The notes beneath the pieces are model-generated. The model searched no databases. It was not told the DNA's origin and saw nothing but the letters and a program-made list of their open reading frames with translations. A DNA stretch of 64,000 nt. Source: Methanoculleus receptaculi. GTDB taxonomy: Archaea; Halobacteriota; Methanomicrobia; Methanomicrobiales; Methanoculleaceae. Shown here piece by piece: positions 7,461 through 17,180 of this stretch (the stretch's first letter is position 1; each line of letters starts with the position of its first letter). A program made the position numbers and the translations under genes. The DNA is taken from assembly GCF_033472595.1 (NCBI RefSeq), contig NZ_CP137642.1:1783384-1847383 (forward strand). Reading direction: 5' to 3'.

Positions 7461-8633
7461 TCACTTTACCGTCTCTTTCATCCGGTCGACAACGTCGTGG
7501 AAAAAGCCCCTGCCCTTCTTTGCGCCCTTCATTGAAGAGGGTTTGCGCCCCTCCACCTCGAGCAGACGCTCATACAACTCCCGCTCCTCGTCTGTCAGGC
7601 GTTCGGGGATGACGATACTCACCCGCACCAGCATATCCCCGGGTTTCGTCTGCCAGCGCACACCCTCCCCGCGTATCCTGAGCCGGGTATCATGCTGCAC
7701 GCCGGCCGGGACGCTGAGACTGACCGTGCGGCCGTCGATCGTCTGCACCTCCACCTCGGAGCCCAGCGCCGCCTGTGCGGGGGTGATATCGACAGTGGTC
7801 TCCAGGTCGTCGCCACGACGGGTGAACGCCCTGTCCGGCGCGACGGTTATCTCCACGTAAAGGTCGCCCGGCGGCGCACCGTAGTCGCCAAAGTCGCCGT
7901 AGCCCTCCATCCGGAGACGCATGCCCGTATCCACGCCCGGCGGGATCCGGACCTTCACCGTCCGCCGGGCACGCCGGTGGCCGGTGCCGTTGCATGTCCT
8001 GCACCGCGTCTCCGGGACCCTCCCCCGGCCATTGCAGGTGCTGCATGTGCTCATCCGTACGAAGTTCCCGAAGAGAGACTGGCTCATCTGCCGCATCTGG
8101 CCGGTGCCGCCACAGGTCGGACAGATGACCGTCTTCTTCGTCTCGCTCCCGGTTCCATCGCACTCGAGACAGGGCTCGATATGTTCTACTTCGACCTCCT
8201 TCTCCGTCCCGAAGACCGCTTCCTCAAGCGTGATCCTCAACTTCACCAGGATGTCCGCACCCGGCCGCGGGCCAGTATTCTGTCTCCCCCCGCCTGCAAA
8301 CCCGCCGCCGAAGAAAGTCTCAAAGATATCCCCGAACCCGGAGAAGTCAGCGCTGAACCCGCTGGAATATCCACCACCGGAGTATGAACCGCGGGAGGCG
8401 CTGCTGTAGGCCTCATGTCCCATACGGTCGTACTGGGCGCGTTTCCCGGGGTCGGAGAGGACGCTGTAAGCCTCATTGATCTTCTTGAAACGCTCCTCGG
8501 CCCCCGGCTCTTTACAGACGTCTGGATGATACTTCCGTGCAAGGTTCCGGTAGGCTTTCCTGATCTCCTTATCGTCGGCGTCGCGTGAAACACCGAGGAT
8601 ATCATAGTAGCTTTCCGGACCCATCCCTCTCAC
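7461..8633 (-). CDS. dnaJ: Chaperone DnaJ
   Basis: A 390-residue type I DnaJ. Domains in order: a J domain with HPD in ARKYHPDV (about residues 5-70); a glycine/phenylalanine-rich linker; four CxxCxGxG zinc repeats ([32 protein letters not shown]); and the C-terminal substrate-binding domain. It delivers unfolded proteins to DnaK and stimulates its ATPase. The start overlaps the dnaK stop by 4 bases (ATGA type). The operon order grpE-dnaK-dnaJ and the full zinc region suggest ancient acquisition from bacteria, as known for DnaK systems in mesophilic archaea. Confidence 0.97.
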   Translation of the reverse strand: MRGMGPESYYDILGVSRDADDKEIRKAYRNLARKYHPDVCKEPGAEERFKKINEAYSVLSDPGKRAQYDRMGHEAYSSASRGSYSGGGYSSGFSADFSGFGDIFETFFGGGFAGGGRQNTGPRPGADILVKLRITLEEAVFGTEKEVEVEHIEPCLECDGTGSETKKTVICPTCGGTGQMRQMSQSLFGNFVRMSTCSTCNGRGRVPETRCRTCNGTGHRRARRTVKVRIPPGVDTGMRLRMEGYGDFGDYGAPPGDLYVEITVAPDRAFTRRGDDLETTVDITPAQAALGSEVEVQTIDGRTVSLSVPAGVQHDTRLRIRGEGVRWQTKPGDMLVRVSIVIPERLTDEERELYERLLEVEGRKPSSMKGAKKGRGFFHDVVDRMKETVK

Positions 8634-10435
8634 TCTTTGACTTCGTAATCAGCATCGACGACGTTGTCATCCTTCCCCGCGGCAGTCCCCGCCTGCGCAC
8701 GCTGATACACCTTTGTCGTGAATGCATATACTGCTTCGGTCAGGGCATCCATCTTCTGCCGGATCGCCTCGGTGTCGTCACCCTCAAGAGCCTTCCTGAG
8801 ATCGGCGATCGCACTCTCTATCCTATCCCTGTCAGCAGCCTCGATAGTCTCCTTTGCATCACTGATCGCACGTTCCGCAGTGAAGATCGCGGTATCAGCG
8901 GCATTGCGCAGCTCAATCTCCTCGCGCTTCTTCCGGTCCTCCTCCTCAAACCTCCTGGCCTCGTCCATCATCCGCTGGATCTCCGCTTCGGATGGACGGG
9001 AGTCCTGCGGTTTGATGGTGATCGACTGCTCGTTCCCGGTACCGAGGTCCTTTGCAGAGACATGGACAATACCGTTTGCATCGATATCGAAGGTTACCTC
9101 GATCTGCGGGATGCCACGAGGTGCGGGCGGAATCCCTGTCAGCTGGAACCGGCCAAGTGTAAAGTTATCCTTCGCGAGCGCCCGCTCGCCCTGCACCACA
9201 TGGATCTCGACCGATGTCTGCCCATCGGCGGCGGTCGAGAAGATCTGGCTTTTCCGCGTCGGGATGGTGGTGTTGCGCTCGATCAGTTTCGTCGCGATGC
9301 CGCCAAGCGTCTCGATGCCAAGCGAGAGCGGGGTCACATCCAGGAGCAGGACATCCTTCGTCTCCCCCGTGAGGACGCCTGCCTGGATGGCAGCACCCAG
9401 CGCAACACACTCGTCAGGGTTGATCCCCTTGTCAGGCTCCTTGTTGAGGATCTTTCTCACAGTCTCCTGGACCAGCGGAACCCTGGTCGACCCGCCCACA
9501 AGGAGAACGTGATCGATATCTTCCGGACTCAGTTTGGCATCGGCCAGCGCCTGTTTCACCGGTCCTATGGTCGAGTCCACCAGGTCGGCGATGAGACTCT
9601 CAAACTTCGCACGGGTGAGATCGATATCCATGAATTTGGGGCCACTCTCCGTGGTGGTGATGTAGGGGAGATTGATGTTGGTCTTCTGGACGGTTGAGAG
9701 TTCGATCTTTGCGTTCTCGGCCGCATCACGCAGACGCTGCATGGCAACCCGGTCTTTTCGGAGATCGATTCCTTCCTTCTTCCGGAACTCCTCGACCAGA
9801 TAATCGACGATCCTTCTGTCAAAGTCGTCGCCACCGAGATGGTTTATGCCAGCGGTCGCCTTGACCTCAAATACGCCATCCCCGAGCTGGAGGATAGATA
9901 CATCAAAGGTGCCGCCACCCAGATCGTAAACGAGCACTGTGGCCTCTTCTTCCTTATCGATGCCGTAAGCAAGAGCGCTTGCGGTCGGTTCGTTGATGAT
10001 CCGGAGCACCTCGAGGCCTGCGATCTTCCCTGCGTCTTTGGTCGCCTGCCGCTGGGCATCGTTGAAGTAGGCGGGCACCGTGATGACCGCTTTTGTAATC
10101 TTTTCACCCAGGTACTGTTCCGCATCCACCTTCAACTTCTGGAGGATCATCGCGGAGATCTCCTGCGGGGTATAGGCTCTGTCCCCGATGGTGACCTTCT
10201 CGCTTGTACCCATCCTGCGTTTGATCGACTGGATGGTGCGTTCGGGGTTCGTGATCGCCTGCCGTTTTGCGGCGCTGCCGACCAGTCTCTCACCGTCTTT
10301 TGTGAACGCCACGACCGAGGGGGTGGTCCTGCCGCCTTCCGCGTTGGGGATGACCGTCGGCCGACCGCCTTCCATGATCGCCATGCATGAGTTGGTTGTT
10401 CCAAGATCGATGCCAATGACCTTCTCTGAAACCAT
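8630..10435 (-). CDS. dnaK: Chaperone DnaK (Hsp70)
   Basis: A 601-residue Hsp70. The ATPase domain shows the phosphate-1 loop GIDLGTTNS, the [14 protein letters not shown] signature and LVGGSTRVP; the substrate domain has the [14 protein letters not shown] linker. The C-terminal lid is shorter than in E. coli DnaK and ends [10 protein letters not shown]. It refolds proteins with DnaJ and GrpE in the cytoplasm. The start lies 4 bases after grpE on the same strand and the end overlaps dnaJ. No defects seen. Confidence 0.98.
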   Translation of the reverse strand: MVSEKVIGIDLGTTNSCMAIMEGGRPTVIPNAEGGRTTPSVVAFTKDGERLVGSAAKRQAITNPERTIQSIKRRMGTSEKVTIGDRAYTPQEISAMILQKLKVDAEQYLGEKITKAVITVPAYFNDAQRQATKDAGKIAGLEVLRIINEPTASALAYGIDKEEEATVLVYDLGGGTFDVSILQLGDGVFEVKATAGINHLGGDDFDRRIVDYLVEEFRKKEGIDLRKDRVAMQRLRDAAENAKIELSTVQKTNINLPYITTTESGPKFMDIDLTRAKFESLIADLVDSTIGPVKQALADAKLSPEDIDHVLLVGGSTRVPLVQETVRKILNKEPDKGINPDECVALGAAIQAGVLTGETKDVLLLDVTPLSLGIETLGGIATKLIERNTTIPTRKSQIFSTAADGQTSVEIHVVQGERALAKDNFTLGRFQLTGIPPAPRGIPQIEVTFDIDANGIVHVSAKDLGTGNEQSITIKPQDSRPSEAEIQRMMDEARRFEEEDRKKREEIELRNAADTAIFTAERAISDAKETIEAADRDRIESAIADLRKALEGDDTEAIRQKMDALTEAVYAFTTKVYQRAQAGTAAGKDDNVVDADYEVKE

Positions 10436-10439
10436 GTGA

Positions 10440-10970
10440 TTATTCCTCCTTTCCTTTAGACACTACAACTTTTGCGCATCTGATGACCTTATCCTGCATG
10501 CAGTAGCCGCGAACGACCTCCTCGATCACACTGCCCTCCTCCGCCTCCGACGGGACGCAGGCGATAGCCTCCTGGCATTCCGGGTCAAAAGGTCGGTTGA
10601 GGCACTCGATAGGCTTGATACCGTGCCGTTCCAGGATGCCCATAAGGAGTTTTTGTATCTGCTGCATACCCTCTCCAAGACCGCCAGCCTCGGCTTTCTC
10701 CGCCCGCTCAAAGTTGTCCACAACTTCGAGCAACTCGACCGCGAGATCCTCGATGGCAAGCCTCGTCAGGTTTTCACGTTCACTGGCCATCCTTTTGCGG
10801 TAGTTCTCAAAATCTGCTGCAAGCCGGAGATACCGGTCGTTAAGGTCATCGTATGCAGATTTCAGTTCATCATATGACGTTTGCATCTCTTCACGCTCTC
10901 GAGATGCCGCATCTGCCTTTTCTGCAATAGGCTGCTGCTCCTCAGCTCGTCTGGATGTATCCTCCTTCAT
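10440..10970 (-). CDS. grpE: Nucleotide exchange factor GrpE
   Basis: A 176-residue GrpE. The first ~70 residues are a charged coiled coil ([29 protein letters not shown], shown in parts by its heptads) and the C-terminal beta domain ends with [22 protein letters not shown]. It releases ADP from DnaK. It is the first gene of the grpE-dnaK-dnaJ operon. An A/T-rich region lies upstream with candidate TATA elements. Confidence 0.95.
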   Translation of the reverse strand: MKEDTSRRAEEQQPIAEKADAASREREEMQTSYDELKSAYDDLNDRYLRLAADFENYRKRMASERENLTRLAIEDLAVELLEVVDNFERAEKAEAGGLGEGMQQIQKLLMGILERHGIKPIECLNRPFDPECQEAIACVPSEAEEGSVIEEVVRGYCMQDKVIRCAKVVVSKGKEE

Positions 10971-11027
10971 ACGCCTAACCTGCTTTTAAAAAGTATCCTC
11001 TGTTTATTATTTATTGTAATGGGGTTC

Positions 11028-11036
11028 TATATATTA
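11028..11036 (-). promoter_or_regulatory. Candidate TATA box for the grpE-dnaK-dnaJ operon
   Basis: AATATATAG on the minus strand lies about 60 bases before the grpE ATG, placing a start site near 11005 and a leader of about 35 bases. A second A/T-rich element, TTTTTAAAAG at 10983-10994, is closer to the ATG and could be an alternative. No known heat-shock operator is recognised. Confidence 0.35.
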
Positions 11037-11209
11037 CTAACTGTCGCTGCAGGTATTTACCCCCCCTCCTTTGTCGGATTTACGATCAGACATAAATCCA
11101 CAGAGATTCCTTCTGCAAGATAAAACCTATCGGGACGGGGTCGCCATCTTCGCCAACCGGTTTTGCGGCAAGCGCCAGGTATATCTCTCCACCTCACTTA
11201 CGTGTAACC

Positions 11210-12697
11210 ATGAAATGGGCACTGCTGTCTGTCTGGGACAAGACAGGCATCGTCGATCTCGCAAAGGTGCTCATCGAGCACGATTATCGTATCCTGAGTT
11301 CCGGGGGCACCGGGGCAGCGCTGGATAAGGCGGGGGTCCCATTCACCGATGTATCCACCTATACCGGTTCTCCCGAAATGATGGACGGCAGGGTCAAGAC
11401 CCTCCATCCAAAGATTCACGGCGGGATCCTGGGACGCCGGGGTATCGACGACGCTCAGATGCAGGAACACGGCATAGAGCCTATCGACCTCGTCGTGGTG
11501 AACCTCTATCCCTTCGAGGCTATGAGCGGGAAGGGGCTCCCGATCGATAAGGTGATCGAGTACATCGATATCGGCGGCCCGGCGATGGTGCGGGCGGCGG
11601 CAAAGAACCACAGATACGTTGCCGTGGTGGTGGATCCCGCTGATTACGACAAAGTTGCAGAGGCCATCAGGAGAGGCGGATTCACAGCCGAAGAGCGCCT
11701 GAACCTCGCTGCAAAGGCGTTTGCCCGAACCGCAGCCTACGATGGCGCGATCTCAAACTACTTCACCGGCATCGGCCAGCCATTCCCGACGATTCTCACT
11801 CTCCAACACAGGGAAGGTAGAACGCTGCGTTACGGCGAAAATCCCCATCAGGCGGCAGCGGTCTACGGGGAGGGGGGTATCGCCGGCGAAGAGCCGCTCC
11901 AGGGCAGGCAGATGTCCTACAACAACTATCTGGACGTTCATGCAGCGGTCGGGCTGCTCCGGGAGTTTAATGATGGGTGTGCTGCTGTCATAGTCAAGCA
12001 CAACAACCCCTGTGGTGTGGCTATCGGGAACGGACTCCTTGAGACTTATATCGCCGCACGGGAGGTTGATCCAGTCTCAGCCTATGGTTCGATCGTCGCC
12101 GTGAACCGGGAGGTGACGGAGGATGTTGCCCGCGAGATAACAAAGACGTTCGTCGAAGTTCTGATCGCTCCATCCTACACCACTGGCGCGCTTGAGATTA
12201 TGAAGGCCAAGGAAAATATGCGGGTGCTCCGGCTTCCCGACCCTATCATCCACGATGAGATCCGGAGCATCGATGGCGGCGTCCTGGTCCAGCGCACAGA
12301 ACCATACCGGGAGGACTGGCGTGTCGTGACGGAGCGGGAACCAACGGCCCATGAGATGATGGCAATGGAACTCGCCTGGAAGGTCTGCAAACACACGAAG
12401 AGCAACGCCATCATATTCGCCGACGAGAAAGCGGTCATCGGGATCGGAGCCGGGCAGATGAACCGCGTCGAGTCAGCGGAGATCGCGGTCAGGAAGGCCC
12501 GAAAATCCCTTGCGGGATCGGCGGTGGCATCAGATGCATTCCTCCCGTTCCCCGATACGCTGGAGGTTGCAGCGGCGGCAGGGGCGACCGCGCTCGTCCA
12601 GCCTGGAGGGTCCATCCGCGACCAGGAGGTCATCGACGCGGCGAACAGGCTCAACGTCGCGATGATCTTCACCGGGGTTCGCCACTTCAGGCACTAA
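11210..12697 (+). CDS. purH: Bifunctional AICAR formyltransferase / IMP cyclohydrolase
   Basis: A 495-residue PurH. The N-terminal MGS-like IMP cyclohydrolase domain shows ILSSGGTGAALDKAG and GGRVKTLHPKIHGGIL-type residues (DGRVKTLHPKIHGG). The C-terminal formyltransferase part has LRYGENPHQ, IVKHNNPCGVA and the late GAGQMNRV. It catalyses the last two steps of IMP synthesis. Archaea often use unlinked PurP/PurO instead, so a bacterial-type PurH is notable but known in methanogens. A TATA-like GTATATC (11180-11186) is about 27 bases before the ATG, suggesting a nearly leaderless mRNA. Confidence 0.96.
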   Translation: MKWALLSVWDKTGIVDLAKVLIEHDYRILSSGGTGAALDKAGVPFTDVSTYTGSPEMMDGRVKTLHPKIHGGILGRRGIDDAQMQEHGIEPIDLVVVNLYPFEAMSGKGLPIDKVIEYIDIGGPAMVRAAAKNHRYVAVVVDPADYDKVAEAIRRGGFTAEERLNLAAKAFARTAAYDGAISNYFTGIGQPFPTILTLQHREGRTLRYGENPHQAAAVYGEGGIAGEEPLQGRQMSYNNYLDVHAAVGLLREFNDGCAAVIVKHNNPCGVAIGNGLLETYIAAREVDPVSAYGSIVAVNREVTEDVAREITKTFVEVLIAPSYTTGALEIMKAKENMRVLRLPDPIIHDEIRSIDGGVLVQRTEPYREDWRVVTEREPTAHEMMAMELAWKVCKHTKSNAIIFADEKAVIGIGAGQMNRVESAEIAVRKARKSLAGSAVASDAFLPFPDTLEVAAAAGATALVQPGGSIRDQEVIDAANRLNVAMIFTGVRHFRH

Positions 12698-12828
12698 AAA
12701 CCTTTTTTGTCGTCAGTGTGTTATTTACATCCTTTTACCGCATCCGGCTGGAGACCTGCCAGACGCTCGATGCCCCTGGATGGCTTACCCTGACCTACCT
12801 GATATGTCCAGAAAAGAGGATGTTTTTC

Positions 12829-12915
12829 ATGAGCGATGCAATTCAAAAGAGGGTTTTGCATAATGTAGAGGAGATGGGCAAGAAAATATCTGATGGAGGA
12901 GAGGCCGCGCTTTGA
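12829..12915 (+). CDS. Possible 28-residue peptide
   Basis: A short frame MSDAIQKRVLHNVEEMGKKI... with a GAGG about nine bases before its ATG; a second in-frame ATG lies three codons upstream. It reads as an amphipathic helix and is charged, but composition alone cannot prove coding. The surrounding 308 bases between purH and the Mop gene contain nothing else recognised. It may be a remnant. Confidence 0.25.
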   Translation: MSDAIQKRVLHNVEEMGKKISDGGEAAL

Positions 12916-13005
12916 GGGCCATGATATCCGGGCAGAGACTGAATCTGCTGGTTTGATGGCCTCAGTGCCCGGGATCTCCACCGACCACAGATGAACGTCC
13001 GGTTA

Positions 13006-13215
13006 TCAGTCGATGGCAACCATGACCTCAGTTGACTTTACCACCGCATATACTCTCTTGCCGACGGCAAGCCCAAGGCTCTCGACGGATTTTCTGGTAA
13101 TGACCGAGACTAGGTCGCCGCCGCCGTCCAGTTCGATGACAACCTCGGCGGTGACAACACCCTCGGTGATGGACTTTATCTTTCCTGGAATCTGGTTTCG
13201 CGCACTCAACTTCAT
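13006..13215 (-). CDS. Mop-type molybdate-binding protein (TOBE domain)
   Basis: A 69-residue protein with the molbindin pattern MKLSARNQIPGKI...VTAEVVIELDGG..LVSVITRKSVESLGL..GKRVYAVVKSTEVM. Mop proteins oligomerise and bind molybdate or tungstate for storage or regulation. The ATG at 13215 is chosen because homologues start with SARN; an in-frame ATG 12 codons upstream would add an unrelated leader. A molybdate/tungstate ABC transporter lies at the other end of this window, and formylmethanofuran dehydrogenase in methanogens needs Mo or W. Confidence 0.9.
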   Translation of the reverse strand: MKLSARNQIPGKIKSITEGVVTAEVVIELDGGGDLVSVITRKSVESLGLAVGKRVYAVVKSTEVMVAID

Positions 13216-13302
13216 GCCACTCACAGCACAGGATGGCCCATTCTCTCCCATATAGGTATCGATCGCGCTGATTTGCCTAAAAAGAGCCTGAAAACCAAAT
13301 CA

Positions 13303-13376
13303 TGGGCCTGTCCGGATTCGAACCGGAGATCTTTGCCGTGTAAGGGCAACGTCATGACCAGCTAGACCACAGGCCC
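13303..13376 (-). tRNA. tRNA-Val (anticodon UAC)
   Basis: Read on the minus strand, the acceptor stem GGGCCUG pairs with CAGGCCC and the discriminator is A. The anticodon stem UUGCC/GGCAA encloses the loop CUUACAC, giving anticodon UAC. The T arm contains GGTTCGAATCC. No intron is seen and CCA is not encoded. It reads GUA codons and other Val codons by wobble. Confidence 0.96.
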
Positions 13377-13869
13377 CGTGGATGCCTTAGAGTATTTTGC
13401 GCCTTGATGGATAAACGTGTTGCCCGCCGGAATTCCCGGGGGGGGGCGGGCATGGTTTGTATCAACCCCGGAATGGGGGACCACAGCACCGCATAAAGGG
13501 CCGCCTCAAATCTGCGGGGCGGGCGGCCGCAAGCCCTCCTGATGGTAAAAGCCGGTCTTAAAAAAGAAGCGATCAAATCAACGACCCGGACTGTAGAATC
13601 TCAACTTTTTTCCTTTTAGTATGCCCGTCGATCCTCAAGCAAGTTCACCGGTGCTCTCAAATCACTCGCATTGAACGCCTTTCGCCGACCAGCTCCCCAC
13701 ATCCTGCTCTCGCAAAAACCCCAGGGCTACCGGCAGATGGTGGTTCTGTCAGCGGTAATTCACAGACCTCCTGGGAACGCCCCGGCAAGGGTTAATCAAA
13801 ACCCGGCACAGCCTGGAAGTATCGGTTCAATAGCCCAAAAAAGGACGCTGGAGATAGAAAAAAAGTGTT
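13377..13869. other. Gene-free interval between tRNA-Val and mch
   Basis: No coding pattern, tRNA or guide-RNA motif is recognised. A run of nine G within CCCGGGGGGGGGCGGG (about 13427-13442) is conspicuous. T-rich stretches at about 13604-13617 could act as terminators on the plus strand. Confidence 0.5.
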
Positions 13870-14817
13870 TTAAAGGAACCCAAACGACTTCAGGGTAACC
13901 TCGGGGTTGACAGCCCCAACATGGTAGACAGCACCCTCAGATAGTTCGTTTATGACCACCTCTGCCGGCGAGAAGAGCGAGGTGTCGATCTGGTAGAAGT
14001 CGAAGTCTGCCTCCTTAAAGATCTCATAGAACGGTTTTCCGTAACCCCTGGACTTATTGCTCGGGATCTTCTCGAGATAATCCTTGATCTCCGGTGCCTT
14101 CATCGTCAGCATGATGCTGCCATAGTAGATCGTTGCGTCGTTGGTGCTGCCCATCGCTTTTGTGCCATCCTTCTTTACAGGTGCGATCGGTGCATGCCCG
14201 ATACCCGCGGTGATCTTCTTTGCATCGAACCCGAGTTCGTTCAACTTGTAGACCGCCGTCTCGACACACCGGCCCGCAACCTGGATTGAACCGACAAGCG
14301 ATGCCGTTGGGGCAACGACCGCACAGGTGTTGGCCACATCCACGTTGCACGCATCGGCGATATGCTCCATCACGCCGGCGTTTGGAAGATGGTCGCTCTC
14401 AAGACAGATGACCGCATAATCGAACTCATCCTCGTAATCAATGACCTCATAGGTGTGGCGCGGCTTGAGAGAGAGCGCCCTTGCAGGACCGCTACCCATG
14501 GCGAAGTACTTGTTGACATTGATCGTCCAGCCAGCCTTCTGTGCCCCAAGGCACGCAATCGCCGGGAAATCGGTGCTGACCTCTATGAATGGGAGAGGAA
14601 CATCCCTGATCCGGCCCATCGCGATGTCAACCTCACCGAGCCCGCCCATACAGATCTCGATAAACCTTCGCCCTGCCAGGTAGCCACCTGAAGTGCTGAC
14701 CCCGCAGTCGACTATCCGTGCACCGTTGTCAAGTTCGTGCGGGACGGCACAGAACTCCTCGGCGTATTCGAAAAGTTCCTCAAAAATATCCAGTGCAAGT
14801 TCGTTCACGCTGAGCAT
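13870..14817 (-). CDS. mch: Methenyl-tetrahydromethanopterin cyclohydrolase
   Basis: A 315-residue Mch, the normal length, starting MLSVNELALDIFEEL. It converts formyl-H4MPT to methenyl-H4MPT in the hydrogenotrophic methanogenesis pathway in the cytoplasm. Family-typical stretches include DCGVSTSGGYLAGRRF, GSGPARAL and GSTNDATIYYG. The ATG at 14817 is preferred over an upstream frame extension because GAGGT sits seven bases before it. It lies 49 bases downstream of orc1/cdc6 on the same strand. Confidence 0.97.
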   Translation of the reverse strand: MLSVNELALDIFEELFEYAEEFCAVPHELDNGARIVDCGVSTSGGYLAGRRFIEICMGGLGEVDIAMGRIRDVPLPFIEVSTDFPAIACLGAQKAGWTINVNKYFAMGSGPARALSLKPRHTYEVIDYEDEFDYAVICLESDHLPNAGVMEHIADACNVDVANTCAVVAPTASLVGSIQVAGRCVETAVYKLNELGFDAKKITAGIGHAPIAPVKKDGTKAMGSTNDATIYYGSIMLTMKAPEIKDYLEKIPSNKSRGYGKPFYEIFKEADFDFYQIDTSLFSPAEVVINELSEGAVYHVGAVNPEVTLKSFGFL

Positions 14818-14866
14818 GTGGAAAACCTCATCAGAGTACAAACGGTGGTGAAACAGATAAGAGTTA

Positions 14867-16012
14867 TTAAATCGACTGCGCCACTCCAAGGTGTTCAAGC
14901 ACGCGTTCGGGGTCGTATCGGAGGCTGATCAGCCGTGTCCGCCCACGTCCCTGACGATAATAGTGAAGGTTCAGGAGCCGCATGGTATCGAACTTCTGAA
15001 TCATCTCGTAGAACTTGGTGTAACTGACGCCAGCCCTCTCCTTTACGAAGCGGTAGACGTCTCCAGTTCTCATCTCTGCATCCTCACGGACCGACATCTC
15101 CGCGATCCCGGCAAGAACCTTACGCTCCTCGGCTTTGAGCGCCCGAAGCGAGAACGCAAGGTGAAGATACCTGGAAACCTCGTATGCCTTGCAGATATCC
15201 TCCTCCTCGATCGACCTGCGCGCATCCCGCTCGGCGTTCAGTGCAGCACGCTTGAGTAGATCGATCCCGACACGAAGGTCGCCGCTCTTGAGGGTCTGCT
15301 CGACAACGAGATCCAGCATCTTCTGGCTGAGGACGTTCGGGTAAAATCCCTGAATAACCCGTTCCTTGAGGATATCATGGACTTCCGCCGCTGAGTAGGG
15401 AGGGAAGTATATCTCAGTCGGCCGGAAGACCGACGCCACACGTACATCGACCTCATTCTGCAGCGAGACCGACATATCGCTGACTATGGCAATAACACCT
15501 ATCCGAACATGCGGGTAGGCCTCGTACGAGCGCAGGAGGGTGTATAGGACCTGGTTTATCTCCTTCTCATAGAGAAGGTAGTTCGCGTCATCGAGCGCCA
15601 CAAGCAGTACAGCGTCCTCCTTCTGCAGGAAATGGGCCAGGGCTTCGAAGACCCGTTTGAAAGAGGTTCCAGAGGATGGTGGCGACCGGCCGGTGACGCG
15701 GCGGTAGATCTGTGAGAAGATGGCAAACCTTGTGTTGTCGATCTGGCAATTGATGTATACGGGAACGAGTTTCCTGGTTGCATCCTCGATCTCGGAAAAC
15801 ACCTTCTTGACGCTGGTAGTCTTCCCTGTTCCCGGGATACCCCGGCAGATGGTGTTAAGCGGCCTGCCGCCACGCAGCCCGGGTCTGATCTGGAAGGCAA
15901 GTTCCTGGATCTGCGCTTCACGGAAGTTGAACTGCTCGGGAACGTAATCGATCTCGAATACGTCGGGATCGCGAAATAGCGTCTCGTCCCACATGAGCAG
16001 ATCCTTCTTCAT
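14867..16012 (-). CDS. Orc1/Cdc6-type replication initiator
   Basis: A 381-residue AAA+ protein. Walker A is GIPGTGKTT (about residues 59-66) and the Walker B region is LLVALDDANYLL (Asp141-Asp142, rather than the common DE). The C-terminal third is a winged helix that would bind origin DNA (TGDVYRFVKERAGVSYTKFY and LLNLHYYRQGRGRTRLISL, shown by pattern). It recognises origins and helps load MCM. The start at 16012 is used because GAGGAG lies six bases upstream; a start six codons earlier would place that motif inside the protein. I searched nearby gaps by eye for ORB-like repeats and found none, so an origin here is not claimed. Confidence 0.92.
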   Translation of the reverse strand: MKKDLLMWDETLFRDPDVFEIDYVPEQFNFREAQIQELAFQIRPGLRGGRPLNTICRGIPGTGKTTSVKKVFSEIEDATRKLVPVYINCQIDNTRFAIFSQIYRRVTGRSPPSSGTSFKRVFEALAHFLQKEDAVLLVALDDANYLLYEKEINQVLYTLLRSYEAYPHVRIGVIAIVSDMSVSLQNEVDVRVASVFRPTEIYFPPYSAAEVHDILKERVIQGFYPNVLSQKMLDLVVEQTLKSGDLRVGIDLLKRAALNAERDARRSIEEEDICKAYEVSRYLHLAFSLRALKAEERKVLAGIAEMSVREDAEMRTGDVYRFVKERAGVSYTKFYEMIQKFDTMRLLNLHYYRQGRGRTRLISLRYDPERVLEHLGVAQSI

Positions 16013-16093
16013 TATACACTCCTCGTCCACTGTAGTATTTATACTCTCCAGGTCGAGGTGCTCCTCCTTTGTGCAGGTATCCTGAGGGGAAGT

Positions 16094-16705
16094 TCAGGGC
16101 CGTTCCATGCATTTCTTGCAGAGCGTCCGGCTCATAAAGAGCTGTGAGAGTTTCGCCTGAGTCTTCGGGACCGCCGCTCCACAGACCTCACAGACATCTT
16201 CTTCCTGCGCGGGGGAGGGCTTTGCCGGCACTGTCTCCTGCTCTGGCGGCTCAGGTCTCACCGGGGGAGATGCAGGCTGAGCCTGCGGCTTTTCTTCCTT
16301 TCTCCGGGTCAGCAACGGTTCCTGGCATTCCGGTTGGGGGCGTGTGGTGGGTTCTGCCCGGTCGGGGATCGGTTCCTCCCACACCAGCGGCTTTGCCTGA
16401 GTCTCTGCAACAGGGAGCGGTTCACGCTCTTCGGGCTCTGGAGATTTGACGGAGACCTCCTCCTTCCGGACTGCCCCTTCTGGTGCTGCCGCCCCTGACG
16501 AGAAAACCCGCCGCCGGTACGCATCCACACGCTCTGCGGTCGCGGGATCACCCCGGCCGAGCCTGGCAAGGATCTCGTCCAGAAAGAGGATGAGGTTCTC
16601 AACATCCTCCTGCGTCTCTGCATCACCCTCGACCTCGAGCCGTATGTTCTCGTAGTTATCGAGGTTGATGGTGATCCCGATGCTGACTTCCTTCTTGCTG
16701 GACAT
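16094..16705 (-). CDS. Unknown protein: acidic N-terminal domain, Pro/Glu linker, C-terminal zinc ribbon
   Basis: A 203-residue protein in three parts. Residues 1-70 form a compact region (SIGITINLDNYENIRLEVEGD... VENLILFLDEILARLG). Residues ~75-165 are a low-complexity Pro/Glu/Arg-rich linker. The last ~35 residues hold CEVCG...CKKCM, a likely zinc ribbon. I do not recognise a named family. It lies 81 bases upstream of orc1/cdc6 on the same strand, so a link to replication or to mch expression is possible but only by position. The N-terminal part resembles small proteins that form beta sheets in single-stranded-DNA or RNA-binding folds, though this is speculation. Confidence 0.8.
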   Translation of the reverse strand: MSSKKEVSIGITINLDNYENIRLEVEGDAETQEDVENLILFLDEILARLGRGDPATAERVDAYRRRVFSSGAAAPEGAVRKEEVSVKSPEPEEREPLPVAETQAKPLVWEEPIPDRAEPTTRPQPECQEPLLTRRKEEKPQAQPASPPVRPEPPEQETVPAKPSPAQEEDVCEVCGAAVPKTQAKLSQLFMSRTLCKKCMERP

Positions 16706-16978
16706 ATCTAAATAAATATTGGACTCCAAGATATACAGTTCCACCGGTGGCCCACAGGCGACCGCAGATTGGCATGATGAAACCGCAAAAAAAACATCGC
16801 GGGCTGCAGAACCTGTGCGAGCAGTCTTCGGCGGGGCATTAATCGATCCCCCGCGGGCAATCAGCAGGCACATCCTGCAGGCCGCAAAGAAGGATGCGTG
16901 GAGGTTCGCCATAACACGCAGAGGGTCTATCCGGGGAGTTTTAATATCCCTGACCTGTAACCCGTACCCGGGTGGGGA

Positions 16979-17037
16979 GGTGCAGATGATGAGAGTTACC
17001 CCCACTGAGTGATGATGATGCAAGGGGCTGATGCACC
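16979..17037 (+). ncRNA. Box C/D guide sRNA candidate
   Basis: All parts of an archaeal C/D sRNA occur in order: terminal stem GGTGCA (16979-16984) pairing with TGCACC (17032-17037); box C ATGATGA (16986-16992); a 12-nt guide; box D' CTGA (17005-17008); box C' GTGATGA (17009-17015) or the overlapping ATGATGA (17012-17018); a 12-nt guide; box D CTGA (17028-17031). The 12-nt spacing of both guides is the known archaeal norm. L7Ae, Nop5 and fibrillarin would use it to direct 2'-O-methylation; L7Ae is encoded at 33628. It sits between the unknown zinc-ribbon gene and the lyase/RFAP-synthase gene. The flanking stretches 16706-16978 and 17038-17180 hold no gene that I recognise. Confidence 0.8.
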
Positions 17038-17180
17038 GCCTGTCCTTCCGGAGCGATCCTCCCTCCCTTTTCCACGTATCACCCTGTTTCCATCTCAACG
17101 CCCCAGGAAAGATCCTGCGCATCCCCGCGCTCCAGTCCAGACGCACGGGCATGGCCTGCAGCAGGAGAGAGGGACGCCTC

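Noticed and set aside
16770-16815. Second box C/D sRNA starting with ATGATGA
   Set aside because: A box C-like sequence is present but no box D (CTGA) follows at suitable spacing and no closing stem is found.
13377-17180. Replication origin near orc1/cdc6
   Set aside because: I looked for ORB-like repeats with G-runs and inverted cores in the gaps beside orc1/cdc6. Only a single nine-G run near 13430 was seen, with no repeated core, so an origin cannot be supported.
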